A stretch of 64,000 nt of DNA from Tritrichomonas foetus (taxonomy: Eukaryota; Parabasalia; Tritrichomonadida; Tritrichomonadidae): NCBI GenBank assembly GCA_001839685.1, contig MLAK01000217.1, positions 107,445 through 171,444 on the forward strand, read 5' to 3'. Below are positions 10,243 to 19,080 of the stretch, piece after piece (within the stretch, counting starts at the first letter, position 1; every line of letters begins with the position of its first letter). The notes below the pieces were generated by a model. The model was not told where the DNA came from. It saw only the letters and a program-made list of their open reading frames with translations, and did no database searches. Position numbers and translations under genes: made by a program.

Positions 10243-10378
10243 GTGATGTGACTTTTCGAGCTCCTTTGACTCATTCGGCCATTTGAGGAGATGCTGGCGC
10301 GTGACCACTGCTCCTCCAAGTCAAACTAACCCAAAGAGCCATCAAAGTTCACATCACTTTACCTCTTTGACCTTTTTT
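10243..10378 (+). ncRNA. Candidate structured RNA closed by a long stem
   Basis: A GC-richer island in very AT-rich DNA contains nested pairings. GTGATGTGA (10243-10251) pairs with TCACATCAC (10349-10357), and the stem continues four more pairs past a one-base bulge. Inside, GCTC (10260-10263) pairs with GAGC (10336-10339), TTTGACT (10265-10271) with AGTCAAA (10319-10325), and GAGGAG (10285-10290) with CTCCTC (10311-10316). A TTTTTT run at 10373-10378 could be a Pol III stop and TATAAAAA lies at 10224-10231. I could not match it to SRP RNA, RNase P/MRP, U3 or a spliceosomal RNA. The strand is chosen from the T-run; the opposite strand would fold too. Confidence 0.45.
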
Positions 10379-10637
10379 AGACTTTCACCTCACGAGTTTT
10401 GCATATCTCACAGGGAAAAAGACCTCAGGCTTTATGTTGTGAAAAGAATAGTCCCTTCTCAAGTGCCATCAATTTTTGATTACAAAGAAGAAAATTCATA
10501 TCGTAAAGCATAAAATCGAAAATATAAAATCACTAAAAATTGAATTAACAAATTTAAAAAAATAGAAAAAATTTTAATTTAGATGACTGGAATATGAAAA
10601 ATGTTTTACGAGGTATGAATAAAAGGAAAATTTTCTT

Positions 10638-11277
10638 TCAGCAACTGCAGAGTCCTCCATTTCCGTTAACTTGGCGCGTTTGTCGATTGGACCAATCTGG
10701 TATTTTTGTGGTGTTGTTTGGTCTATTATTTCCTTGGCGGCTTGAAATAGCCAAGCACATTTGATTGAACATGTCTTTGACATTATATGCGGTTTTGGCT
10801 GATGTTTCGATAAATGGAATTCCGAAGCCGTCTGCGAGATTCTGGCCTTCGCTGCGACTGACCACTCTTTTGTCTTCGAGGTCGGCTTTGTTTCCGACGA
10901 TCAATTTGCAAACGAGTGGATTTGCGAGTTTATCGACTTCCGTAAGCCATTTCCTGACGTTTTCGAAGCTCTGTCGATTTGTGATATCGTAAACGACTGC
11001 AATTGCGTGTGAGCCGTGATAATAATTGGCGGTGATGGATTGGAATCGTTCTTGGCCGGCTGTGTCCCAGATTTGAAGTTTCACTTGACGTCCTCCTGAC
11101 TCGATTGTGCGAATTTTGAAATCAACGCCGATTGTAGATACGTAATTATCGCTAAATGTTTGATCAGCAAACTGAATAAGTAAGCAGCTTTTTCCGACTG
11201 CAGAATCGCCGATAATGAGAACCTCTGATGTTAGAAAAAAAAAACAAACTATAAAGCAAATCAAAATCGCCTGACAT
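10638..11277 (-). CDS. Rab-family small GTPase, two exons
   Basis: Exon 1 is 11277 to 11250 (28 nt) and exon 2 is 11224 to 10638. Joined they give 204 residues starting MSGDFDLLYKVLIIGDS, a normal Rab1-like N-terminus, whereas exon 2 read straight upstream gives an unlikely hydrophobic start. All nucleotide-binding motifs are present: GDSAVGKS (P-loop), Thr in STIGVDFK (switch I), WDTAGQE (switch II), GNKAD and ETSAK. The C-terminus ends CSC, fit for geranylgeranylation. Rab proteins of this type direct vesicle budding and tethering in the ER-Golgi and endocytic routes; the exact paralogue is not certain. The stop is TGA. Confidence 0.93.
11225..11249 (-). other. 25-nt spliceosomal intron in the Rab gene
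   Basis: The intron begins GTTTGT, has a run of T, and ends with CTAACATCAG. The CTAAC block is the branch-point-like part of the trichomonad 3' signal (ACTAACACACAG in T. vaginalis). Removal restores the reading frame and joins TATA to AGGTT so that a Lys codon spans the junction. Confidence 0.88.
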
Positions 11278-11750
11278 TCGATATGGCAAAACCGCCTATC
11301 AATCGATCGATAACCGGCGAATTAATCGAAAAATTTTGTTTCATTCAATTTTTCATATTTCTCAATATGGAAAGTAATTTCACTAATTCTACTAACAAAG
11401 TGATTAATTTTCTGGAAATACACGAGAAAAGTGATTTTACCAAAATCTCAACAAAAACAATTAGTGATTTGGTGGAAATATAAAAGCTTAGAGCCCAAAG
11501 GAATGATCAAATATATATTTATCTGATGGTCTTCACTTTCACTCATAATTTTTGATAAAAACTGTTCTTAGAAAAATTCAATATTCTTTTTCGGAAGTAT
11601 TTATAATTTTGGCCCAAAACCTTTAGCTTTTATCGTTTCATATATTCCATTTCATCAATAATAAACAAAACTAAAAGAAACAAATCATAGGAAAAAATGT
11701 AGAAAAGTTGTAAAAAAAATTGCATTTAATTCAAAAAAGGAGAACCTTTT
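11278..11750. other. Intergenic region upstream of the Rab gene
   Basis: AT-rich. A 66-codon ATG frame on the plus strand (11283-11483) starts only six bases from the Rab start codon and has no recognisable content; I do not call it. Nothing else seen. Confidence 0.4.
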
Positions 11751-13997
11751 TTAGAAGCTGCTCTTAAGTTCGAGTGTTCTGTTGAAGACGAGTTTCTCTG
11801 CTGTTGAATCTTGGTCAACAACGAAGTATCCTTTTCTCTCGAATTGGAAGTGATCGTATTCTTGAGAGCCTTCAAGAGCTGGTTCTACCAATGCGTTTTG
11901 GATGATCACCTTTGAGTCCTTGTTAAGGTCATCTCTCCAGTCGCCCTGGACGGACATTGGATCTTCTGATTTGAAGAGTTGATTATAAAGGCGAACTTCG
12001 CAAGACTTGGCACCTTCTGAAACCCAGTGAATGTAAGCTTGTGCCTTACATTCGATTCTTTCGCAAACAAGTTCTGTTACAACGTTATCCTTCTTGATGA
12101 CTTGGACAACCTTAAGTTGAACGTTTGCATATTTAAGACCAACTGGATTAACTGGAGTAAGTCTCTTGAATCCTTTTTCTGGAACCTCTCTAAAGTCATC
12201 ACGGTCGATATAAACAGTGCTGCTAAGCTTCATCTTTCTTGTGCCTGCTTCTGGATTCTTGGGGAAGAATGGAGCTTCAACGTCAAGGACTGAATCAATG
12301 CCTTGGATTGTGACTTTAATTGGATCGATGACGCAGAATGCACGCTTGGCGGTTTCATCAAATTCTGAACGTTGGACATATTCAAGTCTATCGTATGGAA
12401 TGCATGTTGTTACGTTTCTTGTGAAGCCAACACCCTTTACGAAATTCCTGATAGCTGAAGCTGTGAAACCACGGCGGCGGAGACCAGCAACTGTTGGCAT
12501 ACGTGGATCATCCCAACCGTCGACAAGGTTTCCATAAACGAGTGCTTGGAGACGCCTCTTTGACATGACGGTGTATGTAAGGTTAAGACGAGAGAATTCC
12601 CAAACGAATGGTTTGTAAATCTTTAAGGCATCAAGAACCCAGTAATATGATTCACGTCTGTTTTCGAATTCAAGTGTGCAAAGTGAGTGGGTGATGTGCT
12701 CGATAGAATCGATGACGCAGTGGCTGTAGTCGTATGTTGGATAGATGCACCATTGGTCGTGTGTGCGTGGGTGAGTATTATAGATGATACGATAGGCAAC
12801 TTGATCGTACATGTTTGGATTGGCTGATGTAATATCCATCTTGAGACGGAGTGTGGCTTCAGAAGGTGCGTAGTAACCGCATTTCATAAGCTCGAATTCA
12901 CGGAGTGATTCGGCGACTGGCCTGTCTCTCCATGGTGAAGCTGTGTGATTTTCACGACCAAGCTTGATTTCTTCTTTGGTTTGGTGGCAGACATAAGCAA
13001 GACCCTCCTTAATAAGATGAATAGCAAATTCATATAACTGTTGGAAGTAGTCCGATGTGTGTGTAATCTTCCACCAGTTGAATCCCATCCAATTGACATC
13101 TTTCTTAATGCCCTCGATGAATTCGTCCTTTTCTTTGGCTGGGTTTGTGTCATCAAAACGCATGTAGCATTTACCTTTCTTCATTTCGGCAAGACCGAAG
13201 TCGAGGTACATGGCTTTGGCATGGCCGATGTGGATCCAGCCATTTGGCTCTGGTGGGAAACGTGTCATATAGTTTCCATCCGTTATCTTGAGATGCTCTT
13301 CGAGGATTTCTTTAGAGTTGCCCATTGCGTTGTCCTGTGGGGATGGGAATGATGCGACGATTCCTTTGAAGTCGAGTTCCTTTTCTTCTGTTGATTCTTC
13401 GACTTTCTTTTGTTCGTCCTTCTTTGGAGCTGCTTTGGCCTTTGGTTTGGCCTTTGGCTTAGCGGCTGGCTCTGAATCTGGGATGGCCTCAAATTGCTTC
13501 TTGACTTCTTCTGTGATTTTTGCACTGCTGGCGAATTGCATTTCTGGCGTGTGGGTTTTGACTGATTTGAGAACGATACCGAGTGATGCTTTCTTTCCTT
13601 TTTCTTGGATGGTTGCTTGATTGGCTGCAATGACTGCAGAAACAGCAGCAACGATTTGCTCAGGTGTAACGACAACACCAACACCAGCAGCTTTGTCGAA
13701 ATCGGCATCAGAAAATTCCTTGGTCTTGAGTGTAAATTGAATGGCAGCATCAAGCTGTTCACCTGTTGCGATTTTGCCATTTCCGATGTATTGGGCGACC
13801 TTTGTGGCATGTGGGTTTTCTTTCTGGCAAAGCTTTTGGATTAAGGCACCTGTTGGTTGTTCGCATCCACCTGTGAGACCGGCATCGCTGATGGCCTTGA
13901 CAATTCTTTCTGTAAGCTTTTTGTTCTTGAGTATCTTTTCGACCTCAGTGGCTGGAATTTTGATAGAAAGAAGAAGATTGCGTGTTTCTTCACTCAT
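11751..13997 (-). CDS. QARS: Glutaminyl-tRNA synthetase
   Basis: Charges tRNA-Gln with glutamine in the cytosol. The 748-residue protein has the eukaryote-type N-terminal GlnRS domain (about 1-175), a Lys/Pro/Ala linker (178-200) and a class I catalytic core. The HIGH motif is HIGH at 256-259 in FPPEPNGWIHIGHAK; the KMSKS counterpart is VMSKR near 477. CVIDSIEHITHSLCTLEF and SYYWVLDAL distinguish GlnRS from GluRS (which has a different motif there). A two-part beta-barrel anticodon-binding region follows to the end. Start at the ATG at 13997, 14 nt after an initiator-like TCATTT. The stop reads TAAAA. Confidence 0.96.
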   Translation of the reverse strand: MSEETRNLLLSIKIPATEVEKILKNKKLTERIVKAISDAGLTGGCEQPTGALIQKLCQKENPHATKVAQYIGNGKIATGEQLDAAIQFTLKTKEFSDADFDKAAGVGVVVTPEQIVAAVSAVIAANQATIQEKGKKASLGIVLKSVKTHTPEMQFASSAKITEEVKKQFEAIPDSEPAAKPKAKPKAKAAPKKDEQKKVEESTEEKELDFKGIVASFPSPQDNAMGNSKEILEEHLKITDGNYMTRFPPEPNGWIHIGHAKAMYLDFGLAEMKKGKCYMRFDDTNPAKEKDEFIEGIKKDVNWMGFNWWKITHTSDYFQQLYEFAIHLIKEGLAYVCHQTKEEIKLGRENHTASPWRDRPVAESLREFELMKCGYYAPSEATLRLKMDITSANPNMYDQVAYRIIYNTHPRTHDQWCIYPTYDYSHCVIDSIEHITHSLCTLEFENRRESYYWVLDALKIYKPFVWEFSRLNLTYTVMSKRRLQALVYGNLVDGWDDPRMPTVAGLRRRGFTASAIRNFVKGVGFTRNVTTCIPYDRLEYVQRSEFDETAKRAFCVIDPIKVTIQGIDSVLDVEAPFFPKNPEAGTRKMKLSSTVYIDRDDFREVPEKGFKRLTPVNPVGLKYANVQLKVVQVIKKDNVVTELVCERIECKAQAYIHWVSEGAKSCEVRLYNQLFKSEDPMSVQGDWRDDLNKDSKVIIQNALVEPALEGSQEYDHFQFERKGYFVVDQDSTAEKLVFNRTLELKSSF

Positions 13998-14007
13998 ATC
14001 TTAAAAA

Positions 14008-14013
14008 AAATGA
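14008..14013 (-). promoter_or_regulatory. Initiator-like TCATTT of GlnRS gene
   Basis: TCATTT on the minus strand with A at 14011, 14 nt before the start codon of the GlnRS gene. Matches TCAYTW. Confidence 0.55.
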
Positions 14014-14160
14014 AATTTAAATGTTGATGGCTAAAGTCTTTCATACTAACCGCTTTCTGATTTTTGGCCATTCAAATAAAATATGATTATTGTGCCTATC
14101 ATATTAAATATTATTATGAAACAAGTAAATTATTATTAAATTTAATATTTTTGTTATTTT

Positions 14161-14298
14161 ATTATATTTTAAAATGGAACAAGATTATATAATATCTTTT
14201 GATATAATCTTGTTCCATTTTATTATATTTTAAAATGGAACAAGATTATATAATATCTTTTGATATAATCTTGTTCCATTTTATTATATTTTAAAATG
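14161..14298. repeat. Tandem 61-bp repeat made of perfect palindromes
   Basis: Two full copies (14161-14221 and 14222-14282) and a partial third. Each copy carries 20-bp perfect arms (AAAATGGAACAAGATTATAT and its complement) around an 11-nt centre: 14171-14190 with 14202-14221, and 14232-14251 with 14263-14282. It lies between two genes on the same strand, 320 bp downstream of the stop of the 14618-16489 gene and 160 bp upstream of GlnRS. Cruciform or MITE origin are both possible. Confidence 0.9.
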
Positions 14299-14617
14299 AT
14301 TTTTACCTCTTAATTTTCAAGATATTTATATTTTAATCAGAATTTTAAAATTCAATGTGATTGATGACATCATTTTCTTCAATATATCGATGAATATTAA
14401 ATATATTTTAGAAATTATGTCATAAATAACACTTTTATATATATTATAATACAAAAATGATATTTTTATAATTATTTCTGAAAATTAGTGAACTAATTTT
14501 ATGGTACTGATAGGTGATTATTCAAAAACTGATATAAATCATGGAAAAAAGGAAAAAGAGAGAATTGGTTGGAATTTATTATAAGAGTATAAATTTTAGT
14601 AAATTAAAGTAAAAATT
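14299..14617. other. Intergenic, AT-rich
   Basis: No gene, RNA or repeat recognised in these 319 bases. Confidence 0.4.
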
Positions 14618-16489
14618 TTAGAATTCATTCGATTCGCCGTCATCAAAAGATTCATCGAAACCGCCCTCGCTTGTCTTTGGTCTTTCTGAGCTTTTCGCTT
14701 CAGATTCATCAAAACCTCCACCTGTGCTGCTTAATTTCGATTTCTCTTCAGATTCATCAAAACCGCCAGTACTGCTTAATTTCTTCGCTGAAGACTCATT
14801 ATTCTCTTCTGTATCTGATTTTTTGTCTGAATCACTATTGTCTGATCCTTTATCTGAATCTGAATGATTATCTGAATCTGAGTGTTTATCTGAATCTGAA
14901 TGTTTGTCTGAATCTGAATGTTTGTCTGAATCTGAATGTTTGTCTGAATCTGAATGATTATCTGAATCTGAATGTTTGTCTGAGTCGTTTGCATTGCTTG
15001 TTGATTTTCCTTCATTTTCTGTATCGTTTGTGTCGAAGTTTGATTCGAGATTTGATTCATTTTGTGTGGTGGAATTCTGGTTTGAATCATCATCAAGGCT
15101 TCTTGTTTTCGCAGCCTCGCCTGAATCGTTTGCATCACCGAGAAGACCGGAGCCGATTCCTCCAATGATGTTTTCTGCTTTTCCTGCTTCTGAAGATTCT
15201 TGTTTTTCTGATGATTTATTATCGAAGTCTTCTGATGGTTTTTCGCTTTCACTCTTTTTATCTTCGTCAGAATGATGTGAGTCTGACCTATGTTCTGATT
15301 CCTCTTTCTTTTCATCATCTTCAGAGTGATGGCTAGATGAATGGCGAGAAGAATGATTAGATGAGTGATGTGACGAATGATGCGAAGAGTGATGTGAAGC
15401 ATCAGAATGATGGGATGAATGGTTTGATTCATTATCGAATCCTTTCTCTTCAGCTGGTTCAGAATGATGTGATGAATGATGCGAAGAGTGATGTGATGAA
15501 GCAGAATGACGAGATGAAGAAGAAGAAGAAGATAATTTTGTTTCTTCTTCTTCGTCTGGATCAACCTCATCACCTTTTGGCAAATATGGCTCAAGTTCGT
15601 TTGCTTCGTCGTCCATTTCAAGATTACGATAAGCGTCGTAGGCTTTTTGATAATGATCGGCTGCTTTCTTTGGTTTTCCTTCACTTTCGTACAACCGGGC
15701 AAGCTCGAGATAGATTTGCGCGGTTTCTGGTTTTTCCTCGCCATGGTTCGCTTCATCGAGCGAAGTCCATGCGTCTCCGTAATATTGGACGGCCTCATCA
15801 GAACGGCCATCATATGCGCTGGTTCTGGCTAAAACAAGGTCACGACGATATCTAATCATTGGATCTTCAATTTCTTCTGTTGTCCATGGCTCGATTCTGT
15901 CTTTTGCGGTTGAATAATTTTTCGATTTGGCTGATCTCTTTTCGGGCTGGAGCGCAATATAAGCTTCGGATGTTTCAAGAGCGATCATCATGGACTCCTC
16001 ACGCTCGATATCGCATCCAGAATCTTCAAGCTGTTTGGCCTTTTGAAGGTGCCTAATTGCGGAATTCGGTCGGTGGTTTTCGTTATAGAAAAATCCAATA
16101 GCGGCATGCGAGCGGAGAGCTTCAGAAGAAGACTCTCCGTACATTATATATCGTAGCGCCTTTTGTCTGACGAGGCAGGTGAAGCGCTCAGATGTGTCGA
16201 GATCACCCTTTAAGCGCTCTTCAAGCTCGTTGAGTTTTTGGTCAGGAGGCGTTGAGTCTTTCGCATCTGGATTTTGTTTGAAATAATTAACTGCAAAAGA
16301 CTCACTTTTCTCGTTCGATATTGCTTTGTTTGTTTGGAATTTTTGAGGAACGCGAGAAAGGCGGTGGCAAGAACTATCAAGATCACGCTGATTAAGTTTC
16401 TTTGTTGGACGCTGATTTTGACGTGGAGAAGTGACGACTGGTTTTCGAGATGTTTGTCTTCGCTGTGCGTGTGATGTATTCAGGCTCAT
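14618..16489 (-). CDS. TPR-containing protein with Ser/His/Asp-rich repetitive tail
   Basis: The 623-residue protein has a basic start, then TPR-like helices (about 120-300; for example HAAIGFFYNENHRPNSAIRH and IYLELARLYESEGKPKKAADH), which usually bind partner proteins. From about 315 the sequence is low complexity: first SSHHSSHHSS blocks, later a run of DSDKHS/DSDNHS hexapeptides coded by an 18-bp tandem repeat near 14860-14980, and three copies of LSSTGG-FDES/GGFDES at the very end. The tail is acidic, phosphorylatable and histidine-rich. The ATG at 16489 lies 30 nt below an AACGGATCAATCCGTT palindrome (16508-16523). Confidence 0.8.
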   Translation of the reverse strand: MSLNTSHAQRRQTSRKPVVTSPRQNQRPTKKLNQRDLDSSCHRLSRVPQKFQTNKAISNEKSESFAVNYFKQNPDAKDSTPPDQKLNELEERLKGDLDTSERFTCLVRQKALRYIMYGESSSEALRSHAAIGFFYNENHRPNSAIRHLQKAKQLEDSGCDIEREESMMIALETSEAYIALQPEKRSAKSKNYSTAKDRIEPWTTEEIEDPMIRYRRDLVLARTSAYDGRSDEAVQYYGDAWTSLDEANHGEEKPETAQIYLELARLYESEGKPKKAADHYQKAYDAYRNLEMDDEANELEPYLPKGDEVDPDEEEETKLSSSSSSSRHSASSHHSSHHSSHHSEPAEEKGFDNESNHSSHHSDASHHSSHHSSHHSSNHSSRHSSSHHSEDDEKKEESEHRSDSHHSDEDKKSESEKPSEDFDNKSSEKQESSEAGKAENIIGGIGSGLLGDANDSGEAAKTRSLDDDSNQNSTTQNESNLESNFDTNDTENEGKSTSNANDSDKHSDSDNHSDSDKHSDSDKHSDSDKHSDSDKHSDSDNHSDSDKGSDNSDSDKKSDTEENNESSAKKLSSTGGFDESEEKSKLSSTGGGFDESEAKSSERPKTSEGGFDESFDDGESNEF

Positions 16490-16824
16490 GATTTCTTGGA
16501 ATATGAAAACGGATCAATCCGTTAATTGATGATGAAATGTTATATGAAAAATATTTTCGAGGAAATTGAAGAACGAAATCCAAACAATCAGCAACTATAC
16601 GCTAAGAGAAGTATGCAAACCAATGGCGAATAAATGATAAAACTCACTTCATGCAGGAAAATATGGCAAAAAAATGATTGAAGTATGAAAAGAAAAAGAT
16701 TTTCATTGTCCTTTGTTTGTGGACGAATAAAATAGAGAAGAAGAAGGAAAAGAAAAATAATGAGGAGAAATTGATGATATTTTTGTTTGGTTTAGATTTT
16801 GAATTTGTATTAAAATCTACAGGT
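16490..16824. other. Intergenic region with AACGG palindrome
   Basis: Spacer of 335 bases between two minus-strand genes. The palindrome AACGGATCAATCCGTT at 16508-16523 contains the AACGG motif on both strands. TCATAT lies closer to the start codon. No gene seen. Confidence 0.45.
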
Positions 16825-18444
16825 TTAAGCGGTTTCGATCCATTTATCGAGGAGAGATTGATCGTTGATAAGGGTGTTGGCTTGTTCTTCGGACATATCA
16901 CGAATACGTTGAAGAAGGACAGCATTTCCTGGTTTTCTATCCATCATTTCTGCTCTAAGTAAGCTCTTTGGATCTGGTTGGGTTTGGGCGAATGGAACAT
17001 TTCCGGCCATTGGGTTCATTGGGAATCCTGGTGCTCCCATTGCTGGAAGTGTGTGCATAGCGTCTGGAATTCCGAATGAGCCCATTTGGTTCATTTGTGG
17101 GATACCGCCCAACATTGGATTTGGCATCATTGCACCCATTGGTGGTTGTCCCATTCCGATTCCTTGAACAATACCATTGTAGAATGGAGCGCTCATTGGC
17201 ATAGCAGCACCTGGCATTTGGTGTTGTGCGTTGGCGGCGTTTGGATTTGGACGCTGTTGATTGGTACGGTTCAAATTCTGTTTAATACGTTCATCCTTAG
17301 ACATAGCCTTAGCAACATAGCATTGCTTGTCCTTGATTTGGATGAGGGTTGACTCCTTGATACATCTGTCGGCATCTTGTTCTGAAACAAAGCAAACAAA
17401 GCCGAATTTCTTGGAGATTTCTGTTTCTGGATCGCGCATGACCTTAACGGATTCGATTTCACCATATGGTGAGAAGACGGCCTTAAGGTCTTCATCTGTG
17501 ATTGATTCGTCGAAGTTACGAACGTAAAGGTTACGTCCCTTATACTTCTCGTGGTTGAGCTTACGCCATCTTTCGGATTCTGCCTTAAGGTGGCTCTGTC
17601 TTTCTCTACGTGTCATGGCACGGTTGCAATGGACGGTGACACCGTCGATTTCTTTACCGTTGAGGCCATTGACGGCATTTTCAGCATCTTCGTGGGTTCT
17701 CATGTTGCAATAACCGAAGTTGCGTGATTTACCGTTTTCGTCTGTGACAAGCTTTGGTGATTGGACGTCACCATATTGGGCGAAGAGGTTCTTGATGTCT
17801 TCGTCTGATTTGATTGTGTCTGGAAGATCCTTGATATAAACGTTTGTGTATGTTTCGGCTGGGTTTTGTCTTTGACGGCGCATGTATGGTTCAATTTGAA
17901 CTGGTCTGTTGTTGATGGAAGCATCTTTAAGATCGTGCATGGCTTGGTTGGCATCTTCTGGATTACGGAATTGGACATAACCATAACCACGGGAAACACC
18001 GTTATCTTGTGGGATCTTGCAAGAGATGATTTCACCGAAGTTTGCAAAGGCTTCATGCAATTGGGAAACTTCGATGGCTGGGTCGAGGTTCTTGATGAAC
18101 AAGTTACCTTGTCCACTCTTACGAATTCTGTTTGTCTCTTTATCGGCCAATGAAAGACGGATTGGGACGTTATCAAGTTTGGTATAGTTTAATTCGCTGA
18201 TGGCGCGTTCAGCATCTTCGCGGGTTTCGAAATTGATGAAGGCAAAGGCAAAGATATTGCCATCACGACCTTCTTTTTGCTTAAGTGTGACACCAGCTGA
18301 TCCTGGGACGACATTACCAACTTCGCTGAAGAGGGAGCGAAGGAATTCTTCTGTGACAGCTGTTTCACTAGCATTTCCATCCTTGGTTTTGTGGACTGGA
18401 AGGTCACCAACATAGATTGTAGTTTGTTGAGAGGCTTGTGCCAT
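16825..18444 (-). CDS. PABP: Poly(A)-binding protein
   Basis: The 539-residue protein binds mRNA poly(A) tails and links them to translation and decay. Four RRMs are visible at about 8-103, 113-190, 200-278 and 304-381, each with RNP motifs (for example NLFIKNL/GYGYVQF, NVYIKDL/NFGYCNM, NLYVRNF/KFGFVCF). RRM1 is longer than usual and begins IYVGDLP. A Pro/Met/Gly linker (about 395-490) leads to a short C-terminal MLLE-like helix bundle (AVLLQRIRDMSEEQANTLI...), which in the family binds PAM2 peptides. Codon use is strongly biased, as in highly expressed genes. The start chosen is the ATG at 18444, below a TCATTT initiator. Confidence 0.96.
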   Translation of the reverse strand: MAQASQQTTIYVGDLPVHKTKDGNASETAVTEEFLRSLFSEVGNVVPGSAGVTLKQKEGRDGNIFAFAFINFETREDAERAISELNYTKLDNVPIRLSLADKETNRIRKSGQGNLFIKNLDPAIEVSQLHEAFANFGEIISCKIPQDNGVSRGYGYVQFRNPEDANQAMHDLKDASINNRPVQIEPYMRRQRQNPAETYTNVYIKDLPDTIKSDEDIKNLFAQYGDVQSPKLVTDENGKSRNFGYCNMRTHEDAENAVNGLNGKEIDGVTVHCNRAMTRRERQSHLKAESERWRKLNHEKYKGRNLYVRNFDESITDEDLKAVFSPYGEIESVKVMRDPETEISKKFGFVCFVSEQDADRCIKESTLIQIKDKQCYVAKAMSKDERIKQNLNRTNQQRPNPNAANAQHQMPGAAMPMSAPFYNGIVQGIGMGQPPMGAMMPNPMLGGIPQMNQMGSFGIPDAMHTLPAMGAPGFPMNPMAGNVPFAQTQPDPKSLLRAEMMDRKPGNAVLLQRIRDMSEEQANTLINDQSLLDKWIETA

Positions 18445-18457
18445 TTTTAATTTTAAA

Positions 18458-18463
18458 AAATGA
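18458..18463 (-). promoter_or_regulatory. Initiator-like TCATTT of PABP gene
   Basis: TCATTT with A at 18461, 17 nt before the ATG at 18444; fits TCAYTW and the short 5' UTRs of trichomonads. Confidence 0.55.
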
Positions 18464-19080
18464 ATAACATCATGGTCAACCACACTCTATTCAAATTAAG
18501 ATGGCCCTTATTCATGGTCGAGCTAACCGTTGACCAAATCAATAACTTTGAAATCATTAATTTGAATAATAATCTTTATTTTTTTCTTACTATTTCAATA
18601 CCTATAGAAAAAATTTTTCAATACATCTTATTTTTTATCTACTTTTGTTAATAAACATGCTAATGCTAATAAATAAAGTAAGTATTTTCATGAAAGTTTT
18701 TTCTTTTTCAATGATTTCTAAAGCTTTCAAAGAAATGTATTAACTTTTTCTTTTAACTCAAAATTCAAACTGCCTGAAAAAGTAAACTTCAATAATTATC
18801 GTTTTAGCGCGTGTTCAGTCAAAGTCCACCTCTTCGGTCTCTTTATGATGCAGTATTTTTTATTCGCGTATTAAATATTACTGAAATATGAATAAAAATG
18901 TAAATAACGCTCATATAAATATTTCCATAATACAATTTATTTGATTCAATATTTACCTTTCCTGGAGAATTGCTAGAAGTATGTTGACAAAAATTCGATT
19001 TACGCCTAAATAAAACAAAATAGAAAATGGCTGAAAAATTAAAATCTTTGAACTGATAAAAGGAAGATAAAATTTAGTAT
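18464..19080. other. Intergenic region, no gene seen
   Basis: About 620 bases, AT-rich, with a small GC-richer patch near 18806-18850. No RNA gene, repeat or supported frame was recognised. Confidence 0.4.

Noticed and set aside
10283..10513. 76-codon plus-strand frame
   Set aside because: It begins at TTG, overlaps the structured-RNA candidate and its product has no recognisable content.
11283..11483. 66-codon ATG frame divergent from the Rab gene
   Set aside because: Its start lies six bases from the Rab start codon, leaving no room for a leader, and the product is featureless.
13041..13810. Plus- and minus-strand frames within the GlnRS gene
   Set aside because: They overlap a well-supported synthetase and have low-complexity or random products.
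15361..15855. Long plus-strand frame opposite the TPR protein gene
   Set aside because: It is the complement of the repetitive Ser/His tail; the minus-strand frame has TPR motifs, a start and a stop in place.
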